The position numbers were made by a program, and so were the translations under genes. From NCBI RefSeq assembly GCF_001996165.1, contig NZ_MUFP01000004.1:35182-79289 (forward strand): a stretch of DNA of 44,108 nucleotides. The letters run 5' to 3'. This stretch comes from Salinivibrio proteolyticus (lineage in GTDB: Bacteria; Pseudomonadota; Gammaproteobacteria; Enterobacterales; Vibrionaceae). Position 1 is the first letter of the stretch. Every line of letters starts with the position of its first letter. The notes under the pieces were generated by a model that was given only the letters and a program-made list of their open reading frames with translations, made no database searches and was not told the origin of the DNA. Below are positions 1 through 7,892 of this stretch, piece after piece.

Positions 1-1172
1 CCATATTTTTGATACAAATACTGAATGACTTCTTCACGGCGCTGGTGCTCAAAGTCCACATCAATATCTGGTGGCTCGTCGCGCTCTTTACTAATAAAGC
101 GCTCAAACAGCACATCGACTTTGCACGGATCCACCGCGGTGATCCCTAAGCAATAACACACCACCGAGTTCGCCGCCGAGCCGCGCCCTTGGTATAAGAT
201 CCCACGTGACTGGGCAAAGCGCACCAGATCGTAAATGGTCAAAAAGTAATACGGATAATCCAGCGCCTCGATAAGCGCGAGCTCTTTTTCAATGATGGCT
301 CCCACGTCATTGGGCACCCCCTTGGGGAAACGCTGCTGTGCGCCTTGCTTGACCGCCTCACGCAGATAGGCCATCGCAGACTCGCCAGTCGGCACCACTT
401 CTTTGGGATAGCTGTATTTCAAGCTCGCCAGGGAAAACTGACACTGAGCGGCAATGTTGGCACTTGCCGCCAGCCACTCAGGGGGGAATAGAGAGCGTAG
501 TTTAGACAGCGGGCGTAAGGCGCGCTCTGCATTGGGTAATAACATCCTTCCCAATTCAGCGACAGGCTGGCGATGCCGAATCGCCGTTAAGGTATGATGT
601 AACGCCAGCCGCTCAGGGTGATGCATCAACACATCACCACACGCCGTGACACGAAGCTCATACTGGCTTGCCAGCATGCGACAGTGCGCCAGATACGGAT
701 GGTCGTTATCCGCTAGATCGCGCCGCACGGCCAGATACAAGCGCTCGGCATGATAACGCAGCAGCCACGTCGCCCAATGATGATCACTCTCCCCGCCACT
801 GGGTAGCCATAGCACCAAGCCATGACGCACCGACATCAGATCCCACTCGCTCAGCTGGTAGTCACCTTTGTGACTGCGTCGCCGCGCATTGGTGATAATC
901 CGACACAGCTCTTGGTAAGCCGCTTGGGTAGGACACAATAGAACAACATCTAACGCCTGCAGGCGAAAGCGACTGCCAATGATCAGCGAAAGCTGCGGAT
1001 AATCACGCTGGGCTTGATACGCACGCACCACCCCTGCGACCGAGCATTCATCGGTGATCGCAAGCGCTTGATAGCCCAATGCTGCCGCTTGCGCCACCAG
1101 CTCTTCCGGGTGTGAAGCGCCCTCAAGAAAGGTGAAATTGCTGCAACATACCAGCTCGGCATACGTACTCAT
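1..1172 (-). CDS. imuC: Error-prone DNA polymerase ImuC/DnaE2, N-terminal part (cut by window edge)
   Basis: This is the N-terminal 390 residues of a DnaE2-type C-family polymerase, the catalytic subunit of the ImuA-ImuB-ImuC translesion complex made in the SOS response. The protein opens MSTYAELVCCSNFTFLEGASHP, the typical start of the PHP domain, and reaches the polymerase active-site block PDIDVDFEH at residues 368-376, with acidic residues D369, D371 and D373 visible. The rest of the palm, fingers and OB domain lies outside the window. The ATG sits 11 bases after the imuB stop with only a weak ribosome binding site, so translation probably depends on the upstream genes. Family assignment as DnaE2 rather than DnaE1 rests on the N-terminal sequence and on the neighbours imuA and imuB. 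The visible part has no frameshift. Confidence 0.95.
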   Translation of the reverse strand, partial: MSTYAELVCCSNFTFLEGASHPEELVAQAAALGYQALAITDECSVAGVVRAYQAQRDYPQLSLIIGSRFRLQALDVVLLCPTQAAYQELCRIITNARRRSHKGDYQLSEWDLMSVRHGLVLWLPSGGESDHHWATWLLRYHAERLYLAVRRDLADNDHPYLAHCRMLASQYELRVTACGDVLMHHPERLALHHTLTAIRHRQPVAELGRMLLPNAERALRPLSKLRSLFPPEWLAASANIAAQCQFSLASLKYSYPKEVVPTGESAMAYLREAVKQGAQQRFPKGVPNDVGAIIEKELALIEALDYPYYFLTIYDLVRFAQSRGILYQGRGSAANSVVCYCLGITAVDPCKVDVLFERFISKERDEPPDIDVDFEHQRREEVIQYLYQKY

Positions 1173-1183
1173 CACTGCACCGT

Positions 1184-2587
1184 CTAACTAAACCAGCCGT
1201 GTAAAAACCAGGTTTGTTCTGGCGTGCGAAACACCCACAGCCATTGTTGCTGGGCGTTTTGGGCAATAAAGTAATCGCGCTGGATAGGCACGTCTTCCCA
1301 CCAGCCCGTGACAATCCGCTCCGGCCCTTCACGTAAGGTGACCTTACCCATCAGTGGCGTGGGTTGCGGCAACAATAAACTTGGACGTGGGCGCGTGGGT
1401 GCCGAGGCCGTCGGCGTGGCGCGGTGATGATGAGGGACATGTTGGTTGGCCGCCTCGGGACGGTGATGATCTACATACGCCAACCGCATGACCGCCTCCT
1501 CTCCTAGTCGGGCTGCCAGGGTCGCGACCAACTCATCACGGTTTTGCTCGCCTTGCTGCGCGCTAAAGAGATCGGTTTGTCCGGGCTGGTGGCAATCAAT
1601 TTGCGTGGCGCACACACTCACTGCCGTCACTGGCTGGCTCACTTGCCATGACGTCAGTCGTAAACGCACCAATGCCATCCAGCGCTCGACGTCTTTCTCG
1701 CCATGCGCGGCCATCACTGGCAGGGTTTCTTCACATCCATCACGCAAGCTAAAGCCCAACGTCAGCGCAGGCGTGCAGGCACTACGCTGCTCAAGAAAGC
1801 GGCACAGTGCCGAGACGAGATTCTCGATAATGGGCAATAAATGGGCTTGCTCACTGAGCTCAAACAATAAAACCCGTTGCTGAAAAAATTGCAGCGGTGG
1901 CTGAAAATAACGCAGCGGCGTCGGCTTATCGCCACTGACTTCAGCAAGATAATCCACCACAGAGCGCGGAAAACGTCGCGTCAGCGAAGCGGTGGGCAAG
2001 GCGATAAGCTCACCTAACTGAGAGAGGCCCAGACGCGTAAACTGGGTTTTCACCGTCTCCGGTAAGGGGGCTGCAGCCAACGGCAATTGCTGCAACGCTG
2101 CCTGCAAATGCTCGGGGTCGGTACTGACCTTGCCCGCGTGGCCATACGCCATAAGCTCGGCGGCTCGCGGCGTTTCGCCCACCCCGGCCTGATAACGAAT
2201 ACCACTTTCCACCAGCGTTTGAGTCACGGCCTGCCATAGCGGAGGAAATCCCTGATATAAGGCCAACATCGGTGACACGTGTAGCCATAAACCTTTAGGG
2301 GGATTGAGGCTGATTTCTGCGACCAGCGGATAAAGCTGTGTGGCGAGCTGCTCAAGCGCGGACTGCTCTTTCACGGCGCAATAAGGATAGACTGCGAGCT
2401 GATGACAAATAAGCGCCGCTGCCCCTAATCCCATACCGGTATTCAGACCGTGCGTGCTAGCCGCCACAGAGAGCTGCACTAAACGGCCTTCTTGCTCGCT
2501 AACCAGCCCCACCGCTTGCACCGATGACGGCGCATAAAGGCTATCTAACAGCAAGCTCGGGCAATGCAGATACAGCCACAATGACAT
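1184..2587 (-). CDS. imuB: ImuB, inactive Y-family polymerase-like adaptor
   Basis: This 467-aa protein is the DinB/UmuC-like accessory subunit of the SOS mutasome that bridges ImuC to the beta clamp. It has the Y-family layout, but the catalytic acidic residues are absent: the first motif reads LHCPSLLLDSL in place of a DxD-type motif, and the second reads SLNPPKGLWLHV in place of SxDE. This is expected for ImuB, which is a scaffold rather than an enzyme. A clamp-binding pentapeptide QTDLF lies at residues 337-341, followed by a variable His/Pro-rich linker and a conserved C-terminal tail (about 410-467) thought to bind ImuA/ImuC. The start codon overlaps the imuA stop by one base (TAATG), which indicates translational coupling. 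Confidence 0.95.
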   Translation of the reverse strand: MSLWLYLHCPSLLLDSLYAPSSVQAVGLVSEQEGRLVQLSVAASTHGLNTGMGLGAAALICHQLAVYPYCAVKEQSALEQLATQLYPLVAEISLNPPKGLWLHVSPMLALYQGFPPLWQAVTQTLVESGIRYQAGVGETPRAAELMAYGHAGKVSTDPEHLQAALQQLPLAAAPLPETVKTQFTRLGLSQLGELIALPTASLTRRFPRSVVDYLAEVSGDKPTPLRYFQPPLQFFQQRVLLFELSEQAHLLPIIENLVSALCRFLEQRSACTPALTLGFSLRDGCEETLPVMAAHGEKDVERWMALVRLRLTSWQVSQPVTAVSVCATQIDCHQPGQTDLFSAQQGEQNRDELVATLAARLGEEAVMRLAYVDHHRPEAANQHVPHHHRATPTASAPTRPRPSLLLPQPTPLMGKVTLREGPERIVTGWWEDVPIQRDYFIAQNAQQQWLWVFRTPEQTWFLHGWFS

Positions 2588-3279
2588 TACGCTTGCTCCC
2601 GCTGTTGTCGTAAGGGAAAGGCAAGCAAATTCTCAGCGTTGCTCGGCCAGGTCACCAACGCGGGCCATTGCGTGCGCCAATCAAGAGTAAACGGAGCCGG
2701 TGGCCATTGGCCGCGACAATAGCGCACCGTGACCGTTACGCCACATACGGAAGGGGCCAATGCCACGCTTAAATCGACCGGCAAGGTCAATGAGTACGTC
2801 TGCTGGCGGCGCAACAGTACCACCGCACATTGGCCATGTTCGGCCGCCAGTTTTAGGCGCTTCACTTGTCCAACCGTGAGCGAAGATGGCCATAACACTA
2901 CCGCCTGACACGCGCCACTGCGCGCCGCTTGCTCAGCGGCCCACAGCGCATCTTGATCGCTTTTGGGGGACACCAACAAGGTGTTGTCTGTGGAATAGCC
3001 TTGCTGATATAGCATCGCTGCGTTGAGTCCAACCGGTGGCCGGATCCACACCACCTGTTGGCCGCTCGCGTGATACAACGCGGGTAACACCAGCCGCAAC
3101 TCACCGACGCCATAGTCACTGATGATATCTGTCACACCTGGAGACGGGAGTCCACCAAGGCACTGATCAAAGGCGCTATAACCGGTCGCTTTTTTATCGG
3201 GTAATTCCGCCATTAACGGGCGCTGACTGGCGCGCCATAGGCCGTGTTGTTGGGCTAATTGGTCGAGTGTTTTCATCAT
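2587..3279 (-). CDS. imuA: ImuA, RecA/SulA-like SOS mutagenesis protein
   Basis: This 230-aa protein is the first gene of the imuA-imuB-imuC cassette. ImuA proteins are RecA-like and support ImuB/ImuC during damage-induced mutagenesis. The sequence has the family pattern GYSAFDQCLGGLPSPGVTDI near residues 33-52, equivalent to the RecA core entry, but the P-loop position reads SDYGVGELRL and lacks a canonical GKT/S, as in many SulA-related ImuA proteins. Two ATG codons (3279 and 3276) can start it; an AGGT about eight bases upstream of the first is the likely ribosome binding site and lies at the edge of the LexA box. It overlaps imuB by one base. Identification rests on the family pattern plus the operon context. 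Confidence 0.92.
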   Translation of the reverse strand: MMKTLDQLAQQHGLWRASQRPLMAELPDKKATGYSAFDQCLGGLPSPGVTDIISDYGVGELRLVLPALYHASGQQVVWIRPPVGLNAAMLYQQGYSTDNTLLVSPKSDQDALWAAEQAARSGACQAVVLWPSSLTVGQVKRLKLAAEHGQCAVVLLRRQQTYSLTLPVDLSVALAPSVCGVTVTVRYCRGQWPPAPFTLDWRTQWPALVTWPSNAENLLAFPLRQQREQA

Positions 3280-3322
3280 TAAAATACCTGTATATATGTA
3301 CAGTATATTTAATGATGAAAAC
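3269..3322. repeat. 54-bp imperfect palindrome enclosing the LexA box
   Basis: Perfect 12-bp inverted arms, GTTTTCATCATT at 3269-3280 and AATGATGAAAAC at 3311-3322, flank the LexA box symmetrically. Across the whole structure 22 of 27 position pairs match. The left arm is the imuA start region; the right arm repeats the same start-like ATGATGAAAAC in the opposite direction. Confidence 0.85.
3286..3305 (-). promoter_or_regulatory. LexA (SOS) box of the imuABC operon
   Basis: CTG-TATATATGTA-CAG at 3288-3303 matches the gammaproteobacterial LexA operator CTG-N10-CAG with the preferred alternating TA core and TA flank. It ends six bases before the imuA ATG, so bound LexA would block transcription and the translation start region. 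Confidence 0.93.
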
Positions 3323-3341
3323 GCTGCAAGAAAAGAAAACG

Positions 3342-3355
3342 AAAAGCGTGCTTTT
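3342..3355 (-). terminator. Possible terminator after the GGDEF gene
   Basis: Read on the minus strand, AAAAGC and GCTTTT form a short 6-bp stem followed by a T-rich stretch (CGTTTTCTTTTC). It lies about 20 bases past the stop codon of the diguanylate cyclase gene and before the imu promoter. The loop is only two bases, so the stem must open slightly; this is a weak candidate. Confidence 0.4.
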
Positions 3356-3373
3356 ACCTAACAGAAAACGGTA

Positions 3374-4837
3374 TCAGGCTTCTGCGATAGGTGTGGTCAC
3401 TGATTGAGAGGAGGCCAGCATCACTTGATTACGACCGCGGTCTTTCGCGCGATACATAAGAAGGTCAGCGGCATGGGTCAAGGTATCCAAATCCAGCGAA
3501 GCAATGTCGTCAGTAACATCACTGGATACAATTGCGCCAATGCTGACAGTGACACGAATCTCGGCGCCATCGAACTCAAACACACTGTCTGCCACATCGC
3601 AGCGGATATGGTTGGCTATGTCGATCATTTCATCTAATGACGTGGCCGGACACAGCACGCAGAATTCTTCGCCCCCTAAACGTGCTACGGCGCCATGCTT
3701 CACCAGTCGCTTTAAGTAACTGGCAAGGTGCACTAACACCTTATCACCCTGCATATGACCGTATTTGTCATTCACCTGTTTAAAGTGATCGAGGTCGATG
3801 AGGATCAGCCCCATTTCTTGCTGACGCTGAAGTTTGGGTTTAAGGCGAGAAAAATAGCCCTCTAGGCCACGTCGATTCAGCAATTGAGTCAGTGGGTCGG
3901 TATTGGCAAATTCACGCAAGCGGGCATTGGCTTGGCGCAAGGCAACGGTGCGCTTATACACCATGCGCTTGAGGAAAAAAATGTACGCGACGGCGCTCAA
4001 TGCCACCATGATCACTATGGTCGGGATTAACCAATCGGGATAAGCCTCAACCCGCTCGGTATTAATCCATTTTTGCTTAATCCGTAGTAGTTCCTCAGAC
4101 GGAATACGACTGATCCCAACACGTATTTCATCAAGCAATGCTTGGTTGCCTTTCGGCACTGCTGCATAAATTGGACGGGTATAAAGAACCTGCTCCGCGA
4201 CAAATGCTAGCGGTTTCCCTTGAGTCAAAAAGTAAAAGTTAGCGACCTGACTATCTGCCACAAGGGCTTGGATCTCACCCTCTAGCGCGGCCGCAAATAA
4301 ATCCTCGTTATTCAAAAAGCGACGTTGCTCCACTTGTGGATAGTGCTTGGCTAAGAACGAGGATTCATAGCTTTCTGCTACCACACCAACGACTTGATCT
4401 GCCGCTAAAGGCTTAATATCCGTGCTGCCCGGCTGGTTTTGCACATACAAAGAACCATTGATATTAAAAATTGGCGTCGCAAAATCTAAAAAGCGCTCTC
4501 GTTCAGGCGAACGTAATAAACCGGCATGCACACGGTTACCGCCTTCTCGCATGTAAGAAAGGGTTTCAGGCCAATCTAACAGAACAAACTGAATGGATTC
4601 ATGATTGTATTTGGCATAAGCCTGCCAGAAATCGATCAATAGCCCTTTGGGCTGACCTGAGTCGGATAAATAGCTATAAGGCTTCCACACAGAGGAATGG
4701 GTGGCGACTAAAATGTCTTTATTTTCTGACAGATAGGCGTCATCGGCCCACACCTGCGTACTCGCATACGTGCAGACTATAAGCAGCATCCCTGTCAAAA
4801 ACCGTAAAATACGCGCAAACATTGTTAGGCAGCCCAT
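3374..4837 (-). CDS. Periplasmic-sensor diguanylate cyclase (SBP_bac_3-TM-GGDEF)
   Basis: This 487-aa protein probably makes cyclic di-GMP in response to a ligand in the periplasm. Order: signal peptide (about 6-31), solute-binding-protein family 3 domain (about 40-260, with the typical KPYSYLSDSGQPKGLLIDF entry), one membrane helix at about 270-289, a short linker with a coiled-coil look, and a GGDEF domain with active-site GGEEF at 388-392. The RxxD inhibitory site that normally lies just before the active loop is not present (V and G at those positions), so product inhibition is not expected. Start is uncertain: ATG at 4837 or ATG at 4822, the latter giving a cleaner signal peptide (MFARILRFLTGMLL). 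It stands alone; the ligand cannot be told from sequence, though the fold favours amino acids or similar small polar solutes. Confidence 0.92.
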   Translation of the reverse strand: MGCLTMFARILRFLTGMLLIVCTYASTQVWADDAYLSENKDILVATHSSVWKPYSYLSDSGQPKGLLIDFWQAYAKYNHESIQFVLLDWPETLSYMREGGNRVHAGLLRSPERERFLDFATPIFNINGSLYVQNQPGSTDIKPLAADQVVGVVAESYESSFLAKHYPQVEQRRFLNNEDLFAAALEGEIQALVADSQVANFYFLTQGKPLAFVAEQVLYTRPIYAAVPKGNQALLDEIRVGISRIPSEELLRIKQKWINTERVEAYPDWLIPTIVIMVALSAVAYIFFLKRMVYKRTVALRQANARLREFANTDPLTQLLNRRGLEGYFSRLKPKLQRQQEMGLILIDLDHFKQVNDKYGHMQGDKVLVHLASYLKRLVKHGAVARLGGEEFCVLCPATSLDEMIDIANHIRCDVADSVFEFDGAEIRVTVSIGAIVSSDVTDDIASLDLDTLTHAADLLMYRAKDRGRNQVMLASSQSVTTPIAEA

Positions 4838-4850
4838 CGAAAGTGCTCTG

Positions 4851-4878
4851 ATAGTAGATAAATTCTAGGTGAACGCAA
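4851..4878 (-). promoter_or_regulatory. Candidate promoter of the GGDEF gene
   Basis: On the minus strand TTGCGT (4878-4873) and TACTAT (4856-4851) are separated by 16 bases. The -10 matches consensus in five of six positions. Transcription would start near 4844, which leaves almost no leader for the 4837 ATG and so slightly favours the 4822 start. Confidence 0.4.
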
Positions 4879-4932
4879 AAGACTTAATAAAAAAGCATGA
4901 TCCAGTTCAAATTGGAAGACAGATCACACTCA

Positions 4933-4954
4933 TTAATGACAAAAGAATCATTAA
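4933..4954. repeat. Operator-like inverted repeat
   Basis: TTAATGA and TCATTAA form perfect 7-bp arms separated by eight bases. The spacing and size suit binding of a dimeric regulator. It lies about 80 bases upstream of the -10 candidate of the GGDEF gene; the binding protein is unknown. Confidence 0.5.
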
Positions 4955-5027
4955 CAGCTCATAAAACAACCATCTTGTCGCATGGGGTGAGAATCAACAG
5001 AAAACGTAATCATCAAAATAAAAGCGT

Positions 5028-5041
5028 GCTGAAACCGATTA
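5028..5041 (+). promoter_or_regulatory. Candidate Cra (FruR) site upstream of pyk
   Basis: GCTGAAACCGATTA matches the E. coli Cra consensus RSTGAAWCSNTHHW at 13 of 14 positions. A second, weaker half-like site GGTGAATCGAT lies at 5114-5124. Cra represses pykF in E. coli, so the location makes sense, but function here is inferred. Confidence 0.45.
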
Positions 5042-5389
5042 CTGTCACCGGCTTGTAATGATCTGGACGGTGAGCTGTGGTAAATTTACGCGCCCAAAGG
5101 ATGGGAGGTGAATGGTGAATCGATGGCACTGGGTGAAATCGTGTTACACCAACAACGCCTTTATTGCCCGTGATCAACACAGATCAACGCAGACAATCTA
5201 TACTCACGATCGATAAAACAGTGACGTCACCTCAGCGTGAAGGCTGCGGTAACGTCATTGAGAAATGCGAGAATTTTGCTAACTGCACCGCGATAACGAC
5301 CTATTCATGTTGTTTAATTACATTTAAATCAGTCTTTTGCAGTTAGGCCCCAAGTTTATGTTTCAATTTTTGACCGGAGAAATGCGTCG

Positions 5390-6802
5390 ATGAAAAAGAC
5401 CAAAATCGTTTGTACGATTGGACCTAAAACTGAATCGGAAGAGATGCTGACTAAGCTTGTTGATGCAGGCATGAACGTGATGCGTCTTAACTTCTCACAC
5501 GGTGACTATGCCGAACACGGTGCGCGTATCACAAATTTGCGCAACGTCATGAAGACAACTGGTAAGCAAGTTGCGATTCTGCTCGATACCAAAGGCCCAG
5601 AGATCCGTACCATCAAACTCGAAGGTGGTAACGACGTCGCATTAGAAGCTGGTCAAACGTTCACTTTCACCACAGACACCTCTGTCGTGGGTAACAAAGA
5701 TCGCGTTGCCGTCACTTACGCCAGCCTACCTCGTGACCTAAAAGCAGGCAACACTGTACTCGTTGATGACGGTCTGCTTGAGATGGAAGTACTAGAAACG
5801 ACTGAAAAAGAAGTGGTTTGTAAAGTACTGAACAACGGTGAGTTGGGCGAAAACAAAGGCGTTAACCTGCCAGGTGTTTCGGTGAGCCTGCCTGCACTGG
5901 CTGAAAAAGATAAATCGGATCTGAAATTTGGTTGTGAGCAAGGCGTTGACTTTGTTGCGGCCTCATTTATTCGTAAGAAAGAAGACGTGGAAGAAATCCG
6001 CGAGCTGCTGGCTCAAAACGGCGGCAGCGACATCAAGATCATCTCTAAAATTGAAAACCAAGAAGGTGTCGACAATTTTGACGCTATCTTGGAAGCGTCT
6101 GACGGTATCATGGTTGCCCGTGGGGACTTGGGCGTAGAAATCCCAGTGGAAGAAGTGATCTTCGCGCAGAAGATGATGATCGAGAAGTGTAACCGTGCTC
6201 GCAAGATGGTTATCACCGCAACACAAATGCTGGACTCAATGATCAAAAACCCACGTCCAACCCGTGCTGAAGCCGGTGATGTGGCGAATGCGATCATGGA
6301 TGGTACCGATGCCGTCATGCTGTCTGGCGAGTCAGCGAAAGGTAAATACCCGGTTGAAGCGGTGAGCATCATGGCGCAAATCTGTGAGCGTACTGACCGT
6401 CAAATGTCACCTGCGCTGGGTTCTCGTCTCGATAGCGATCGCCTGCGTATCACCGAAGCGGTCTGTAAAGGCGCGGTTGATACCTCTCAGAAGTTGGGCG
6501 CACCTTTGATTGTTGTTGCCACAGAAGCGGGCAAATCAGCACGCTCAGTACGTAAGTACTTCCCAACGGCAAACATCATCGCGGTCACCACCAACCCGAA
6601 AACAGCCGCTCACCTGTGTCTAACCAAAGGTGTAACACCTGTGATGATCGAAAGCATCGACAGCACCGATGAGTTCTACCGTCGCGGTAAAACCATCGCG
6701 CTTGAGTCTGGTTTGGCGCATAAAGGCGACATCGTGGTCATGGTTTCAGGCGCGCTTGTGCCTTCTGGTACCACCAACACCGCCTCTGTGCACGTGCTGT
6801 AA
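5390..6802 (+). CDS. pykF: Pyruvate kinase I
   Basis: This 470-aa enzyme converts phosphoenolpyruvate and ADP to pyruvate and ATP, the last step of glycolysis. Length and sequence match the fructose-1,6-bisphosphate-activated type I enzyme. It begins [16 protein letters not shown], carries the substrate and metal loop [10 protein letters not shown] (about 66-75), the core motif [12 protein letters not shown] (about 239-250), the [10 protein letters not shown] segment and the nucleotide-proximal [18 protein letters not shown], and ends in the regulatory C domain. GGAGA at 5376-5380 precedes the ATG. Codon use is strongly biased (for example many GGT and CGT codons), as expected for a highly expressed gene. 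A strong terminator follows, so it is a single-gene transcript. Confidence 0.98.
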   Translation: MKKTKIVCTIGPKTESEEMLTKLVDAGMNVMRLNFSHGDYAEHGARITNLRNVMKTTGKQVAILLDTKGPEIRTIKLEGGNDVALEAGQTFTFTTDTSVVGNKDRVAVTYASLPRDLKAGNTVLVDDGLLEMEVLETTEKEVVCKVLNNGELGENKGVNLPGVSVSLPALAEKDKSDLKFGCEQGVDFVAASFIRKKEDVEEIRELLAQNGGSDIKIISKIENQEGVDNFDAILEASDGIMVARGDLGVEIPVEEVIFAQKMMIEKCNRARKMVITATQMLDSMIKNPRPTRAEAGDVANAIMDGTDAVMLSGESAKGKYPVEAVSIMAQICERTDRQMSPALGSRLDSDRLRITEAVCKGAVDTSQKLGAPLIVVATEAGKSARSVRKYFPTANIIAVTTNPKTAAHLCLTKGVTPVMIESIDSTDEFYRRGKTIALESGLAHKGDIVVMVSGALVPSGTTNTASVHVL

Positions 6803-6825
6803 TTAAGCACCAATAGCAACGCCTA

Positions 6826-6853
6826 CGCCTCGACAATGTCGGGGCGTTTTTTT
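6826..6853 (+). terminator. Intrinsic terminator of pyk
   Basis: CGCCTCGAC and GTCGGGGCG form a nine-pair stem (one T-G pair) around a three-base loop, followed by seven T residues. It lies 23 bases past the pyk stop. Confidence 0.92.
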
Positions 6854-6931
6854 ATCCATGACACGGTGGCATGATAAAGAGGCTTGCATTTAGTCGCGAG
6901 CCAACCTCGTCGACCCAGCACAGGAAGTGTT

Positions 6932-7609
6932 ATGAAGTTCACCAAAGCCCAACACGCTATGGAGCAAATCTGGGCAGCCATATTAACCCGCCAGTTATCA
7001 CTCACAGCGCGCGCAGAGGGCGATTATCCACTCACTGTCTCCGCTTTGTGTGAGCAACTCAGCCTGTCGACGGCCACAGCACGCGATGGGTTACATTTAT
7101 TAGCGGTAGAAGGACGGGTCCTTTATCAGCCTCATCTTGGCTATCGGCTCACACCATTAAGCCAAGCAGACTGGCAGGCACTGATTCAAGCCCTAAAAGG
7201 TCTGTTTGGTGCGAGCATCGATAGCTTTCCCAGCAAACTTGATGAACAGACCGCATTACAGGTGTTGGGACTGATTCATTCTATTCAGCACTTACCCGCC
7301 AAAGATAGCGCCGCTATCACCACCATGGCCTATTGGCACCAAACCCTGCACACCCAGCTGCTTTGTGGTATCAATCCCTACTTGCAAAGGGCGTTGATGC
7401 CAGTCATGGCACAGCACCAGCGTTATCTCACCCATCCTGATGTGAAGATAGATTGGCTGACACAATGGCAACAGTTATTTCCGATTGTGCGCGGTTTGGT
7501 TTCGCCGCGCCCGCAAGCGTATACGCAACGCTATCAGCTGTACTGGCAATCACTAAACCAGTACATTGACCATCAGCTTATCGCGCTTACCAGTGGACAA
7601 TTTCTTTGA
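6932..7609 (+). CDS. GntR/FadR-type transcriptional regulator, target unknown
   Basis: This 225-aa protein has an N-terminal winged helix-turn-helix (about 5-60: LTVSALCEQLSLSTATARDGLHLLAVEGRVLYQPHLGYRL, a GntR-type recognition helix and wing) followed by an all-helical C-terminal domain of FCD type, with the WHQTLHTQLLCGINPYL stretch matching the FCD signature around its first histidine. The later histidines that complete the metal site in most FCD proteins are not evident, so the effector may be bound without metal, as in FadR itself. The ATG at 6932 is chosen because AGGAAG sits five bases upstream; an open frame continues 16 codons further. It lies alone between pyk and tre, so a sugar or organic acid target is possible but not shown. 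Confidence 0.8.
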   Translation: MKFTKAQHAMEQIWAAILTRQLSLTARAEGDYPLTVSALCEQLSLSTATARDGLHLLAVEGRVLYQPHLGYRLTPLSQADWQALIQALKGLFGASIDSFPSKLDEQTALQVLGLIHSIQHLPAKDSAAITTMAYWHQTLHTQLLCGINPYLQRALMPVMAQHQRYLTHPDVKIDWLTQWQQLFPIVRGLVSPRPQAYTQRYQLYWQSLNQYIDHQLIALTSGQFL

Positions 7610-7745
7610 AGTGCGTTTTGATCAATACCGCTAACGGCACTAAATAAATCGCGCTAAGCTTTAATGCCATTACCGCGAGCGTCAGTGTAGTCATGCGCAC
7701 TAGGCACTTGTTGATGGTTTGTACGACAGGGTGGCTCATCATCAT
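7587..7745 (-). CDS. Possible 52-aa single-pass membrane protein
   Basis: An open frame of 52 codons runs antisense to the last 23 bases of the GntR-type gene and fills most of the gap before treR. It starts with three consecutive ATG codons (7745, 7742, 7739) and encodes a short charged head, a hydrophobic helix (about residues 19-42, TTLTLAVMALKLSAIYLVPLAV) and a basic/aromatic tail IKTHFKEIVHW. The shape is that of known small inner-membrane proteins. No good ribosome binding site or promoter is seen, so it may be untranslated. I do not recognise a family. Confidence 0.35.
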   Translation of the reverse strand: MMMSHPVVQTINKCLVRMTTLTLAVMALKLSAIYLVPLAVLIKTHFKEIVHW

Positions 7746-7892
7746 TTCAGTCTAAAGTAGGATGGTTGTTCAAAAATCAGGCTGTAGTTTACAAATTAAT
7801 CAATAAATCGCAAGCGCCAATCACGCCTGTTATCATGGCGCGCGAAAAGGCTGAGTCTAAGCCGCTGATTTATCGCTACCACAGAGAAAAAA

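Larger units (their letters stand above)
4838..5389. other. 552-bp divergent intergenic region between the GGDEF gene and pyk
   Basis: No convincing gene is seen here. It holds the GGDEF promoter candidate, an operator-like inverted repeat TTAATGA-N8-TCATTAA at 4933-4954, and two Cra-like sequences upstream of pyk (5028-5041 and 5114-5124). A 60-codon open frame at 5164-5346 has no ribosome binding site and no recognisable protein character. TATACT at 5201-5206 could be a pyk -10 element, but I see no matching -35. Confidence 0.6.

Noticed and set aside
1381-1460. His/Pro/Thr-rich low-complexity part of imuB considered as a frameshift
   Set aside because: The frame stays open and the region is the variable linker expected before the ImuB C-terminal tail.
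3312-3407. 31-codon plus-strand frame at the right arm of the LexA palindrome as a gene
   Set aside because: No ribosome binding site precedes it and it runs into the 3' end of the GGDEF gene; kept only as part of a finding.
5164-5346. 60-codon open frame upstream of pyk
   Set aside because: It has no ribosome binding site, no recognisable protein character, and lies in the likely pyk control region.
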